Virus record (IMG/VR): IMGVR_UViG_3300030202_001152
Span: 1 to 32,207 of that record
DNA length: 32,207 bases
Source of the DNA: a virus
Reading direction: 5' to 3' (one strand)
Numbering within the stretch: the first letter of the stretch is position 1; every line of letters starts with the position of its first letter. The notes beneath the pieces are model-generated. The model was not told the origin of the DNA, did not search any database, and was given only the letters and a program-made list of their open reading frames with translations. Positions 12,836-22,130 of this stretch are shown in pieces. The translations under genes and the position numbers were made by a program.

Positions 12836-14751
12836 ATAATGGTTACTATACATCTGCACTTCCAGGCACTCGAGAGTATTATGAGTTTTGGGATGAAGAA
12901 CAAAACAGATGTATGTATGGGTATAAAGTAGGGGATTTAGAAATAACTGGATTTCATTACTTTTATTTAAACTATTGTCCTATTGATAGAGCTGTAGATG
13001 AGCTATTACCTGATGGTACAATGCAAGCAAAACGTGAGCGTACATTCCCTAGATTTTATGATGGAGATTATGAATATTTTCATGAGATAGATAAAGCAAG
13101 AGCAGCAAATAAACATATGATAGTTTTAAAAGCAAGACGTAAGGGATATTCTTACAAAGCTGGATCTATGCTTGCTAGAAATTACTTTTTTGTTAGAAAT
13201 AGTAAAAACTTTGTATTTGCATCCTCCAAAGAATTTTTAATTGGTGACGGACTACTCTCAAAAGCTTGGGAGTTTTTATCTTTTATAGATGATCATACTG
13301 CATGGTCTCAACCAAGATTAAGAGACAGAGAAATGCATAAAATATCTGGGTATAAGAAAAAAGTAAATGGAATGGAGATAGAAATGGGTATGAAGTCTCA
13401 AATTATAGGTGTATCTCTAAAAGATAATCCAGATAAAGTAAGGGGTAAGGCAGGTGAGTTAGTATTTTTTGAAGAAGCAGGATCTTTCCCTGGATTACTA
13501 AAAGCATGGGAGGTAACAATGCCAACAATGAGACAAGGTGCTAAAACATTAGGGATGATGGTAGCATTTGGTACAGGTGGTACAGATGGATCTGACTTTG
13601 AAGCTATGGAAGAAATATTTTACAATCCAGCAGCATATGATTGTATGGATTATGAAAATGTATGGGATGAAGGAGCTATGGGTACAAGATGTGGTTACTT
13701 TATACCAATACAAAAAAACTTAGACGGATTTATAGATGATCAAGGTAATTCTATAGAGCAAGATGCTTTAGAATACGAACAAGAAATGAGGGAGAAGAAA
13801 AAAGGGGCTGCAGATGCAAAATCTTTAGACCAATATATAGCTGAGCACCCCTTTTCACCTCAAGAAGCAACACTGCAAATAACATCTAATTTATTTGACA
13901 TTGCAACATTACAAGAACAATATAATAATATAAAAGCTAGAAATTTACAATCAATAGGTACTGCAGGTAGATTATATCATAATGAGAAAGGAGAAGTTAA
14001 GTTTAAAATAGATGGTGATTTAAAACCTATAACTAAATTTCCACACAGAAAAGATGATGATAAGACAGGAGCAATTGTAATATACGAAGCACCGTATAAA
14101 AATCAAGAACAACAAGTACCTTTAAATTTATATGTAATTTGTCATGACCCTTATGGTCAAAATCAATCAGCAGACTCTATGTCATTAGGATCTGCATATG
14201 TATTAAAAAGACCTAACAATTTATCACAACCAGATGATATAATTGTAGCCTCATATGTAGGTAGACCACACTCACAAGATGATTATAACAGAAATTTGTT
14301 TATGTTAGCAGACTATTATGGGTGTAAAATAGGATTTGAGAATGATAGAGGTGAGGTAATAGCATATGCAAAACGTTTTAGAAAAATGCATAAATTACAA
14401 GAAGAATTTGAGATGTTAGACAAAAAAGAACTAAGAAGTAAGAACGTAAAGCGTCAATATGGGATGCATATGACTGAAGCAAGGAAGCGTCAAGGTGAGA
14501 TATATATAAGAGACTGGCTAAACACAGTTAGGAGTACTGATGAGACAGGAAAAAAATTATTAAATTTACATAAGATATATGATCCAGCTTTACTAACAGA
14601 ATTAATTAAATTTAATCACAGTGGTAACTTTGACCGTGTAATGTCTTTAATGATAGGCATGTATCATACAAGGGAATTGTATAACGCTGAGGTAAAAGAC
14701 ATCATAGAAGATAGAGCTACAGATAAGTGGTTCGAACAAAACTATTATTAA
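12787..14751 (+). CDS. terL: Terminase large subunit
   Basis: This 654-aa packaging motor carries an ATPase and a nuclease domain. The ATPase region has an atypical Walker A (VLKARRKGYSYKAGSM near residue 116, with Arg/Lys-Gly-Tyr-Ser instead of the usual GxGKS/T) and a Walker B (GELVFFEEAGSF near residue 224), followed by a coupling motif AFGTGGTDGSDF. The C-terminal RNase H-like nuclease has metal-ligand candidates in LYVICHDPYGQ, KIGFENDRGEV and NFDRVMSLMIGMY. Terminases of crAss-like phages have similar deviant Walker A loops. The start ATG 12787 is in an A-rich leader, and the upstream 99-aa gene overlaps by 49 nt. It cuts concatemeric phage DNA and drives it into the prohead through the portal. 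Confidence 0.95.
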   Translation: MLKETDRVRPAAIEFINNGYYTSALPGTREYYEFWDEEQNRCMYGYKVGDLEITGFHYFYLNYCPIDRAVDELLPDGTMQAKRERTFPRFYDGDYEYFHEIDKARAANKHMIVLKARRKGYSYKAGSMLARNYFFVRNSKNFVFASSKEFLIGDGLLSKAWEFLSFIDDHTAWSQPRLRDREMHKISGYKKKVNGMEIEMGMKSQIIGVSLKDNPDKVRGKAGELVFFEEAGSFPGLLKAWEVTMPTMRQGAKTLGMMVAFGTGGTDGSDFEAMEEIFYNPAAYDCMDYENVWDEGAMGTRCGYFIPIQKNLDGFIDDQGNSIEQDALEYEQEMREKKKGAADAKSLDQYIAEHPFSPQEATLQITSNLFDIATLQEQYNNIKARNLQSIGTAGRLYHNEKGEVKFKIDGDLKPITKFPHRKDDDKTGAIVIYEAPYKNQEQQVPLNLYVICHDPYGQNQSADSMSLGSAYVLKRPNNLSQPDDIIVASYVGRPHSQDDYNRNLFMLADYYGCKIGFENDRGEVIAYAKRFRKMHKLQEEFEMLDKKELRSKNVKRQYGMHMTEARKRQGEIYIRDWLNTVRSTDETGKKLLNLHKIYDPALLTELIKFNHSGNFDRVMSLMIGMYHTRELYNAEVKDIIEDRATDKWFEQNYY

Positions 14752-14752
14752 T

Positions 14753-15088
14753 ATGAATAAAGCAAAAGATTGTAAACCTTATAACCCTCTGCCAGAATAC
14801 TTGGCGATTGGACCATCAGATATTCACGGAGCGGGGATCCTAGCAAAAGAAGATATTCCGGGAGAGGTAGTTATAGGTATTACACATGTATACGATCCAA
14901 ACTTTCAACACAATTATATTAGAACACCATTAGGAGGATTTATTAACCATAGTAATGATGCTAACTGTGAATTGATGGATAAAGATGAGGATTATCATTA
15001 TAAGGTGATAAAAACAAAACGTAAGATAGAGGCAGGAGAAGAGCTGACTTTAAAATACAGTTTGTATGATATATGTAATTATTTGTAG
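14753..15088 (+). CDS. SET-domain protein methyltransferase-like
   Basis: This 111-aa protein reads as a minimal SET domain. The opening SDIHGAGILAKEDIPGEV matches the SAM-binding GxG strand region, GGFINHSNDANCELM matches the NHSxxxNC motif, and KIEAGEELTLKYSLYD matches the GEELxxxY motif with the catalytic Tyr. No pre-SET or post-SET cysteine clusters are present. SET proteins transfer methyl groups to lysines; the target is not evident. The gene lies between the terminase (1 nt away) and portal genes, so it is part of the head block. Virion proteins such as the portal, scaffold or capsid, or a host protein, could be the substrate. The family call is by motif order. Confidence 0.85.
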   Translation: MNKAKDCKPYNPLPEYLAIGPSDIHGAGILAKEDIPGEVVIGITHVYDPNFQHNYIRTPLGGFINHSNDANCELMDKDEDYHYKVIKTKRKIEAGEELTLKYSLYDICNYL

Positions 15089-15126
15089 TGGTATATTTAT
15101 AATACCAACTTTGTAATTAGTATTAC
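15089..15126 (+). terminator. Tandem hairpins after the SET gene
   Basis: Right after the stop codon, TGGTAT (15089-15094) pairs with ATACCA (15102-15107) around a 7-nt loop, and GTAAT (15113-15117) pairs with ATTAC (15122-15126) around a 4-nt loop. Only a short, broken T stretch lies between them. They may act as a weak terminator or an mRNA processing site before the portal gene. Confidence 0.4.
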
Positions 15127-15151
15127 ACAAAAAACGAGAGGTAAAATTTAT

Positions 15152-15159
15152 TAAATTTG
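15152..15159 (+). promoter_or_regulatory. Possible -7 box upstream of the portal gene
   Basis: TAAATTTG fits TAnnTTTG but has no TTTG box upstream and lies only 7 nt before the portal ATG, so a transcript from it would be nearly leaderless. The same 11-mer TAAATTTGTAA occurs before the scaffold gene, but also inside a coding region (24422), so chance is possible. Confidence 0.25.
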
Positions 15160-15166
15160 TAAGATT

Positions 15167-17449
15167 ATGGGATACGATAAAATACCGAGGCAAAAGCTTT
15201 CGATTACTAAAAAAAATAAAAAATGGGGAGAGGAATGTGTAGAAGCATTCATAGATCTCTCTAGTTCTGGTGCTAGTCACAACAAGCAAAAGGACGATAT
15301 GAAAATATTATATGACTACTATAACGGTGTAATTGACGAGGCAGATTATAAGTACGTACTAAAACCTTACGGCAAATCCCGTAAGAATTTTCCTTCTGAA
15401 ATGCGTAACTACCCCATTATCAAACCCATAATTGATCTTCTTCTAGGGGAAAAATCTAAAAGACCTCTCAATTATACTGTTACAGTTCAAAACTCAGATT
15501 CTATTACCATGAAAGAACAGCAAAAGCAAGAAGCTATTGCTGCTAATTTAAGACAAAAGTTTTTACAAGAAGTACAAGCTATGGGTGTAGATATAGGTGC
15601 AAACATGGATGAGATACCAACACCTAAACACATAGCTGATATGTTTGAATTAAATTATGTTGATAATAGAGCTGTTTTAGGACAACAAGCTATGAATTAT
15701 ATATTTCAAGAACAAGAAGTATATGATAAAATACAAAAAGCTTGGTTTCACTATTTAGTTACTGGAGAATGTTATACGCATAGAGGTGTAAGAAACAATG
15801 AGCCTTATTATGAAATACTAAACCCATTAGATGTAGACTATGACCTTGATCCAGATTTAGAATTTGTAGAAGATGGAGATTGGGCATTAGTTAGAAAGTA
15901 TGTACATGCATCTACAGTTATTGATGCTTATTATGAAAGTTTATCAGAGCAAGAAATATTAGAATTAGAAGAGCCAAGACATTCTGAAACTGACATTTCT
16001 TTTTTATATGCTAACTCATCAGGTAAAGATGAAAATACATACAGAAATAGATTAATAGAAGTTGTAAATGTATATTGGAAGTCTAGAAAAAGATTAGGAT
16101 TCTTAACTTACTTTGATCCTGAAACAGGAGACTTTGAAGAAGTAGAAGTTGAAGATGGGTTTAGAATGCCAGCAGAAATAAAAGATTTAGGGGGTAAATT
16201 AGAATTTAAATGGGTTAATGAAGTATGGGAAGGTACAAGAATAGATGGTAGAATATATGTAAATATAAATCCTATACTTAATCAAAGATTATCTTTAGAA
16301 AATCCTTCTAAATGTAAATTACCTATAAATGGTAGAAGATACTCAGACACAAATGCTAAAAATATATCTTTAGTAAAACTTGGTATACCTTATCAGTTAA
16401 ATTACAACATTTACAAATACAGATTAGAACTTGCAATAGCTAGAAGTAAAGATATTATTGCACAGTTTGATATTAACATGATACCTAAAAAATGGGACAT
16501 GGATAAATTTATGTACTACGTAGAAGGTACAGGTATTGCTTGGGTAGATTACAATAAAGAAGGTATACAATTAAATCCTCAGCATCAATCTGTATTAGAC
16601 ATGTCTATAAAAACAATTAACCAGTATATTACACTGCTAGAATCTATACTAGTAGAGTGGGAAAAAATATCTGGAGTAAGTAGACAAAGACAAGGTGAGA
16701 TTGGAGCATACGAAGGTAAAGCATCTTCACAACAAGCTATATTACAATCATCACATATTACAGAAGATTTATTTAGAAAGTTTGAAAGAATGGAGCAAAG
16801 AGATTTTCAAGCTCTATTAGATTATTCTAAAGAAGCATGGTTAACCGGTAAGAGAGGTATGTTTGTATTACCTGATGGTACAACTGACTTTTTAGATATA
16901 AATAGTTTAGAATATATGGAAGCTAACTTTGGTATATTTGTTTCTGATGCAGGTAAAGATCAAGAGAAACTGCAAAATATTAAAGGATTAACACAAGCTA
17001 TGATGCAAAACGGTGCTAAGCCAGGAGATATAGCTGAGATGTTAGATTCTGATAGCTTTACACAAATTAAGAAAAATCTTAAACTTGCAGACAAAGCAAA
17101 TGCTGAATTAGAACAAGCACAGCAACAAGCTCAACAAGAAATGCAACAACAACAGTTGGCAGCACAAGAAATGCAATTAGAAATTGATATGCTTGAAAAT
17201 GAAAAAGACAGACAAAAAGATATTGAGATTGCATTAATAGCTGCAGAAGCTAAAGATCAATCAGGAGCTAATGCTTTAAATTTAGAAAAGATGGTACAAG
17301 ACTTTGAACTAAAAAAGAGAGAGCTAGATTTAAAAGAGCAAGCATTACAATTAAAAATGCAAGGAGATATGGATTCTAATGCTGTAAAAAGAGAGGATAT
17401 ACAAACTAAAAAAGAAATAGCAAAACAGAATGCTAACAAATCAAGATAG
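15167..17449 (+). CDS. Portal protein
   Basis: This 760-aa protein has the features of a large phage portal. After a basic N-terminus comes a helical region (MKILYDYYNGVIDEADYKYV), the segment RNYPIIKPIIDLLLGEKSKR typical of crAss-like and P22-like portals, and a wing region (WFHYLVTGECYTHRGVRN, then YEILNPLDVDYDLDPDLEF). Residues from about 640 to the end form a long Gln/Glu/Lys-rich coiled coil, as in portals with an extended barrel. Twelve copies would form the vertex channel for DNA. It directly follows the terminase and SET genes and overlaps the next gene by 20 nt. The assignment is by pattern and position. Confidence 0.9.
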   Translation: MGYDKIPRQKLSITKKNKKWGEECVEAFIDLSSSGASHNKQKDDMKILYDYYNGVIDEADYKYVLKPYGKSRKNFPSEMRNYPIIKPIIDLLLGEKSKRPLNYTVTVQNSDSITMKEQQKQEAIAANLRQKFLQEVQAMGVDIGANMDEIPTPKHIADMFELNYVDNRAVLGQQAMNYIFQEQEVYDKIQKAWFHYLVTGECYTHRGVRNNEPYYEILNPLDVDYDLDPDLEFVEDGDWALVRKYVHASTVIDAYYESLSEQEILELEEPRHSETDISFLYANSSGKDENTYRNRLIEVVNVYWKSRKRLGFLTYFDPETGDFEEVEVEDGFRMPAEIKDLGGKLEFKWVNEVWEGTRIDGRIYVNINPILNQRLSLENPSKCKLPINGRRYSDTNAKNISLVKLGIPYQLNYNIYKYRLELAIARSKDIIAQFDINMIPKKWDMDKFMYYVEGTGIAWVDYNKEGIQLNPQHQSVLDMSIKTINQYITLLESILVEWEKISGVSRQRQGEIGAYEGKASSQQAILQSSHITEDLFRKFERMEQRDFQALLDYSKEAWLTGKRGMFVLPDGTTDFLDINSLEYMEANFGIFVSDAGKDQEKLQNIKGLTQAMMQNGAKPGDIAEMLDSDSFTQIKKNLKLADKANAELEQAQQQAQQEMQQQQLAAQEMQLEIDMLENEKDRQKDIEIALIAAEAKDQSGANALNLEKMVQDFELKKRELDLKEQALQLKMQGDMDSNAVKREDIQTKKEIAKQNANKSR

Positions 17450-19313
17450 GCGAAGAATTTTAAATCAAGTAAGATCTTCTGAATCTCAGGATATAATTGC
17501 AGCACTTAGAGGTCAAGTTTCTCCTGCACCTGAACAATCTGCCATGTCTACACCTGAACCTGTAAGTATACCACAATCACCTCAACCTATAGATGTAGAT
17601 TTCCCAGAATCACCATCATTACCATCTAATTTAGTAGATAGTACTACATCTGAACCTACACAACTAGCTAAAGAAGGAGGAGTAAAATCTAGAAATGGTA
17701 GTACTTATGTAATAAATAAGAAGGCAGTTATTACTGATCCTGTTAGAAATACTGAATACTTTTCAAAAACTCCAATGTATGAAGGACAACCGCATTCAAC
17801 TCACTTAATGGCTGATGATGATAAGTTAACTGCTTGGGCAACTATATTTCAAGATAAACAAGGTAACTGGTTTGAAGGTGGACGTAAAGAAGCAGAGAAA
17901 AGAGGTGAAATATACAAGTTTGATACTAAAGAAGAAATGATTGATTTTGCTAGGAAAGGAAATTGGAAAAATGAAATAAACACTAAAAAACAAACTGGAG
18001 GACTTATTGATTTTATAACTGATCCTATTAGAAAACGTATAGCAGAAAATTTAGAGCCATATAGTTATGAAAAACCTTTAAAAAGATTAGCTGATGCAGT
18101 AATATTTAATAAAAAAGATCCTGAAAGATTAGATGCTGATGAAGCTAGATATGGTCCTATGTGGTGGGCTGATAGAACTGATGACTTTGCATCTACTACT
18201 GAAAGAATGGATCTTTTAAATATGACAATGGGTCAACCTCAAAAATATAATAGTATTGCAAAGGCTATATATAAACCAACTAAAGCAAAAGATCCAGATG
18301 CAGAATATTATAGATCAATAGTAACAGAAAATAAAATTAAACAATTAATAAAAGATGATAATTTAGTTCCAGGCTATGGATATGCAGGTGGAGTATTAGG
18401 AGAATTTAAAATACAAGAAGGTGAAGATAAAAAAGGTAAATACTATTCTTATTATGACAAATGGGATTTAAATCCTCTTGATCATAGTATTGGAAGTCCA
18501 AAACTTAATGAACTAGTAGATAAAGTAACTAAAGCTGTAGGAATAACACCACCAGAAATATATGGTAGAGTATATTTAAATGATTTAGAAGAAGAACAAA
18601 CAGTTGGAGCCAAAGTAAATGAAGAAAGAAAAGAACAGTATAGATTAAATATAAAAAGACTAGAAAAAGAGTTCTTACAGCAGTATGGATATAAAGCTCC
18701 TAAAGGTTATTTTTCTACAAACCCAGATTATGATGAAAAACAAGACGGTGGTCTTAGAAACCATATGATGGAGTATATGAACTTTAGTGGTAGAGATACT
18801 AATAATGTAAATCTTGTAATGAATGCTATAGCTGAACATGAATCTAAAAATAAATTTGACGAAATACAGGTATCACAAAAAGATGACGGTACATTATTTG
18901 ATGGTCCTGGAAGAGGCTTGTTTCAATTTGAAATAGGTCCTAAAAAAGGAGCTAATACAGCTTTAAATAGAACAGCTAATTTTTTAAAAAATAATACAGA
19001 TAAAACTATAAAAGATTTTACTAATATATATGACAAATATATTTCTAGTAACTCTCAAGACTTTTCTACATTTAGTAAAGAAGATCAAGAGGGTATATTT
19101 ATAGGAGATAAAATATTTGGAGGTCCTGAAAGACGAAATGAGTTTAACAAAGTAGTTAAAAGAGATACCCCTCCAACACAAGAAGAAGTTTTTATGTATT
19201 GGCTTAACAATCATAAAGGAAAAGTTAATGGTAAGTCTATAAAAAGTCTTACTAAAGAAGAAATAGCTACTGAAAGAAAAAAATGGAATGAAAGAACAAA
19301 GAACATTTTTTAA
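17430..19313 (+). CDS. Virion protein with lysozyme-like C-terminal domain
   Basis: This 627-aa protein appears to have three regions. The N-terminus is Pro/Ser-rich and probably disordered (about residues 30-85). Next is a segment with HSTHLMADDDKLTAWATIFQ and RGEIYKFDTKEEMIDFAR, a pattern seen in many phage virion proteins. The last about 170 residues contain VMNAIAEHESKNKF and GPGRGLFQFEIGP; a Glu-Ser followed by a Gly-Leu-Phe-Gln block is the signature pattern of lytic transglycosylase/lysozyme folds. It could be an internal virion protein that opens the peptidoglycan during DNA entry. It starts 20 nt inside the portal gene and is followed by the scaffold gene after 93 nt. The hydrolase call is motif-based and moderately certain. 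Confidence 0.65.
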   Translation: MLTNQDRRRILNQVRSSESQDIIAALRGQVSPAPEQSAMSTPEPVSIPQSPQPIDVDFPESPSLPSNLVDSTTSEPTQLAKEGGVKSRNGSTYVINKKAVITDPVRNTEYFSKTPMYEGQPHSTHLMADDDKLTAWATIFQDKQGNWFEGGRKEAEKRGEIYKFDTKEEMIDFARKGNWKNEINTKKQTGGLIDFITDPIRKRIAENLEPYSYEKPLKRLADAVIFNKKDPERLDADEARYGPMWWADRTDDFASTTERMDLLNMTMGQPQKYNSIAKAIYKPTKAKDPDAEYYRSIVTENKIKQLIKDDNLVPGYGYAGGVLGEFKIQEGEDKKGKYYSYYDKWDLNPLDHSIGSPKLNELVDKVTKAVGITPPEIYGRVYLNDLEEEQTVGAKVNEERKEQYRLNIKRLEKEFLQQYGYKAPKGYFSTNPDYDEKQDGGLRNHMMEYMNFSGRDTNNVNLVMNAIAEHESKNKFDEIQVSQKDDGTLFDGPGRGLFQFEIGPKKGANTALNRTANFLKNNTDKTIKDFTNIYDKYISSNSQDFSTFSKEDQEGIFIGDKIFGGPERRNEFNKVVKRDTPPTQEEVFMYWLNNHKGKVNGKSIKSLTKEEIATERKKWNERTKNIF

Positions 19314-19378
19314 GAAGTGTTATATAATAAAGATAAAATCAAAAATATAAAAAAGTAAAAACCAATTAAATTAAATAC

Positions 19379-19386
19379 TAAATTTG
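19379..19386 (+). promoter_or_regulatory. Possible -7 box upstream of the scaffold gene
   Basis: TAAATTTG matches TAnnTTTG and lies in a 93-nt A-rich gap, 20 nt before the scaffold ATG. No TTTG -33 box is present at the right distance. A weak internal promoter could raise scaffold and capsid expression. Confidence 0.3.
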
Positions 19387-19406
19387 TAAATTAAAACAAT
19401 ATATAT

Positions 19407-20504
19407 ATGGACCCAAATGAAAAAATACAATTAGACGATATTACCTTTGATGATGTTATTGGGGGTGATGGAGTTGACACAGTTGCTGAGGTAGAACCTA
19501 TCGAAGAAGTAGCTGAACAAAAAGAAGAAGTAAAAGAAGAACCACAAGCTGAACTTGAAGATATTGATGATGAAGAAGAGGAGCTTGAGGAAGAGACAGA
19601 GGACGAAGATGAGGAGGAAGAAGTAGAAGAAGAAGAGTCTGACGACGAAGAAGTTGAATCTACTGAAGATTCTACAGTTGTATCAGAAATATTAGATAGC
19701 TTAGGTTATGAAGGTGAATATGATGATACAGCAGAAGGATTAACAGCGATGACTAAAGATATAGCTTCTCAAATGGCAGACGAAAGAATTGATGAAGTTC
19801 TTGAGAAATTTCCGTTAGTTAAAAAACATATGGAATATGTATTAGCTGGAGGAGAATCTCAAAAATTTATGAAAGCTTTTGATCCTACTTTAGATTATAA
19901 TCAAATGGATATTGCAGAAGATGACGCAAGAAGTCAAAAAGCAATTCTTACAGATTACTTTAATCAAAAAGGACACGATGGAGACTTTATCAAAGAAATG
20001 CTAGAAGATTATGAAGATTCTGGTAAATTATTTAAAAAAGCAGAAGCAGCAAAACAAGCTTTAGGTAAAGTACAAACACAGGAAAAAGAGCAATTAGTAG
20101 AACGACAAAGAGCAGAACTACAACAGCAACAAGAAAAGCAGATGGAGTTTTGGAATGGAGTTCAAGAGACAATTAAAGAATCAAAAGAGTTTGCAGGATT
20201 GCAAGTTCCAGAAAGAGAAAAAACAAAATTCTTTAACTATCTCTCGAAGCCGGTAACTAAAGAAGGTTACACACAGCGTGATGTAGATCACTCTGAAGCT
20301 GAAATGGATGTAAAATTAGCTATAGATTATTTAATGTATAAAGGATTTAATCTAGAGAATATTATAAACAAGAAAGCAAAGACAACGGCTACGAAAACAT
20401 TGAGACAAAAAATAGCTAAAAATGAGGAGACTGTAAAAAGTGCTCGTAAAAGATCAACACGAAAGAAAAGTTTTGATTTAGATAATTTAGATCTCAATAT
20501 TTAA
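19407..20504 (+). CDS. Scaffolding-type protein, very acidic N-terminus
   Basis: This 365-aa protein lies immediately before the major capsid gene. Residues 20-95 are dominated by Glu and Asp (tracts such as EDIDDEEEELEEETEDEDEE), the middle region is helical, residues about 215-255 form a Gln-rich coiled coil (EKEQLVERQRAELQQQQEKQ), and the C-terminus is strongly basic (RQKIAKNEETVKSARKRSTR). This layout of an acidic arm, coiled-coil dimer and basic capsid-contact tail is that of phage scaffolding proteins such as P22 gp8, which leave the prohead before packaging. There is no protease motif. A role in capsid assembly is strongly suggested by its position; the mechanism is inferred. Confidence 0.75.
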   Translation: MDPNEKIQLDDITFDDVIGGDGVDTVAEVEPIEEVAEQKEEVKEEPQAELEDIDDEEEELEEETEDEDEEEEVEEEESDDEEVESTEDSTVVSEILDSLGYEGEYDDTAEGLTAMTKDIASQMADERIDEVLEKFPLVKKHMEYVLAGGESQKFMKAFDPTLDYNQMDIAEDDARSQKAILTDYFNQKGHDGDFIKEMLEDYEDSGKLFKKAEAAKQALGKVQTQEKEQLVERQRAELQQQQEKQMEFWNGVQETIKESKEFAGLQVPEREKTKFFNYLSKPVTKEGYTQRDVDHSEAEMDVKLAIDYLMYKGFNLENIINKKAKTTATKTLRQKIAKNEETVKSARKRSTRKKSFDLDNLDLNI

Positions 20505-20534
20505 AGATATACCTTAACAGGGAAATAGGTACCC

Positions 20535-20548
20535 TATAAAATTTTATA
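20535..20548. repeat. Perfect 14-bp palindrome before the capsid gene
   Basis: TATAAAATTTTATA lies 5 nt upstream of the major capsid ATG. It is a perfect A/T palindrome, so it could be a weak hairpin near the ribosome site or a chance product of the AT-rich leader. A short GGG/CCC hairpin (about 20520-20534) precedes it. Confidence 0.4.
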
Positions 20549-20553
20549 ATAAA

Positions 20554-21999
20554 ATGGCAGTAAATGGAACAAATATAAGCGTTCAAAAGACGTTTTACAA
20601 TGATTCGCAAATGACTGATATGAACAGTCTAGCAAATGCATTGTTGACTAAGCCTACTGAACTGTCTCCAATTATTACTCATTTAGCAGGAAAAGACGAT
20701 AAAAGATTCCCTCTATCTTTCTTAACAGAAGGAGTTGGTAACACTAAGTCTATTGACCGATTAGAGTATGAGTATCGTGTGGCAACACATAGATTAAGAA
20801 CGAGACCAGTGGCAACAGCAAATGCAAACGCAAACTTAGGTTTGGGTGGATCTTCTTTCGAATTAGAATTTCCTGACAAACACTTCGTATTCCCATATGT
20901 GTTAGTATCTCAATCAGGAGCACAAGCACGTATAATGAAAGCACCTGAGCAAGTAGCTGGGGGATCTTCATACAAGTATACACTACAGTTAGTTAACCCT
21001 GTAGCTTCAGCAACTTTACCTGCAGCCGATGCAGTAGCGGGAGCACTTTGGGCTCAAATGTATGCACCTGTAGGAGTTGATTTCTCTAGAGGTAATGCTT
21101 CTAACTGGGAAACTCCAGGTAAAGTAAGAAACAAACTAACTACAGTTAGAAAATCTTACCACATGTCTGGAAACGCTAAAGATTTTGTAGCAGAATTTTC
21201 TTTACCAACTAAAGGAGGATCTACTACTAAGCTTTGGATGGACTACGAAGAGTACTTACACATGCTTGACTTTAAAGAAGAGTGTGAATTGTACTACTGG
21301 TACGGTCAAAAAACATACGATGCAAACGGACATACTTTCATGAAAGATGAAAATGGACAACCTGTAATCGTAGGTCCTGGTCTTTTAGAGCAAATCGTCA
21401 ACACTGACACTTACTCTACAATGACTGAGACAAAACTTAAGAATATCATCGGAGACTTATTCTACGGAATGACTGATGCTTCTGTTAAACAAGTAACTTT
21501 ATATACTGGAACAGGAGGAGCAAGAGAATTTGATGAAGCTCTTAAAAGCCACTTTTCAAATAATACTTTTAAAGTGGGAGGAGAAAACAGATTTATCACA
21601 GGTTCAGGACGTAACCTAGGATTAACTGGATACTTCACTACCTATGAGCATGTAGATGGACACACGATCAATGTGGTAAAATTACCAATCTTTGATCATG
21701 GTGCCGTGGCGCAAGCTCGTGCAAAACACCCTACAACAGGATACTCTTTAGAGTCTTACAGAATGGTATTTGTTGATCAATCAAATTATGATGGTCAAAA
21801 TAACCTTCAAATGATTTCTAAGAAAGGTCGTGAGGCAATGAGATGGTGTGTAGCTGGATCTGTAGTCCCTAGAGGATTCTCAGGATCTGATGCTAGAGCA
21901 TCTGACATTGACGGGGCGTCTGTGCACATGTTAAAGACAGCAGGTATTGTGTTAAGAAGATTTGACACATCTATTGATATTACGTGCACAGCATCGTAA
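20554..21999 (+). CDS. Major capsid protein
   Basis: This 481-aa protein is the likely HK97-fold capsid subunit. It follows the scaffold gene, has the expected length for crAss-like and related capsid proteins, and codes with more C- and G-ending codons than its neighbours, as highly expressed genes here do. The N-terminus (VQKTFYNDSQMTDMNSLAN) is an N-arm-like helix, residues about 60-120 contain DRLEYEYRVATHRLRTRP and PDKHFVFPYVLVSQSG, and the C-terminal end has the strand AGIVLRRFDTSIDITC. There is no obvious maturation protease motif. About 415 or more copies would form the head. The assignment is from position, size and composition; no single catalytic motif exists for this family. Confidence 0.85.
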   Translation: MAVNGTNISVQKTFYNDSQMTDMNSLANALLTKPTELSPIITHLAGKDDKRFPLSFLTEGVGNTKSIDRLEYEYRVATHRLRTRPVATANANANLGLGGSSFELEFPDKHFVFPYVLVSQSGAQARIMKAPEQVAGGSSYKYTLQLVNPVASATLPAADAVAGALWAQMYAPVGVDFSRGNASNWETPGKVRNKLTTVRKSYHMSGNAKDFVAEFSLPTKGGSTTKLWMDYEEYLHMLDFKEECELYYWYGQKTYDANGHTFMKDENGQPVIVGPGLLEQIVNTDTYSTMTETKLKNIIGDLFYGMTDASVKQVTLYTGTGGAREFDEALKSHFSNNTFKVGGENRFITGSGRNLGLTGYFTTYEHVDGHTINVVKLPIFDHGAVAQARAKHPTTGYSLESYRMVFVDQSNYDGQNNLQMISKKGREAMRWCVAGSVVPRGFSGSDARASDIDGASVHMLKTAGIVLRRFDTSIDITCTAS

Positions 22000-22036
22000 C
22001 ATAGGCATTAATTTGCGTCTATATATTGGTTTTTGA

Positions 22037-22130
22037 TTAAGGTTGTGGGGATTAATTTCCCCATGACTTTAGTCTTTAATCTAACTCAGTTAGGAGAGTT
22101 ATTCTTTATATCCTAACAACTTAACCTTAA
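22037..22130 (+). ncRNA. Candidate branched RNA element after the capsid gene
   Basis: TTAAGGTT (22037-22044) pairs with AACCTTAA (22123-22130), closing a region of two arms: TGGGGA (22046-22051) with TCCCCA (22058-22063), and GTTAGGA (22089-22095) with TCCTAAC (22111-22117). The second arm competes with a local hairpin CTAAC/GTTAG (22081-22085 with 22089-22093), so it may exist in two states. No reading frame is present. It could protect the capsid mRNA, act as a partial terminator, or regulate the next gene. I do not recognise a family. Confidence 0.5.

Noticed and set aside
14718-14740. GGTTCGAAC-like tRNA T-loop pattern
   Set aside because: It lies inside the terminase coding region and no acceptor, D or anticodon arms surround it.
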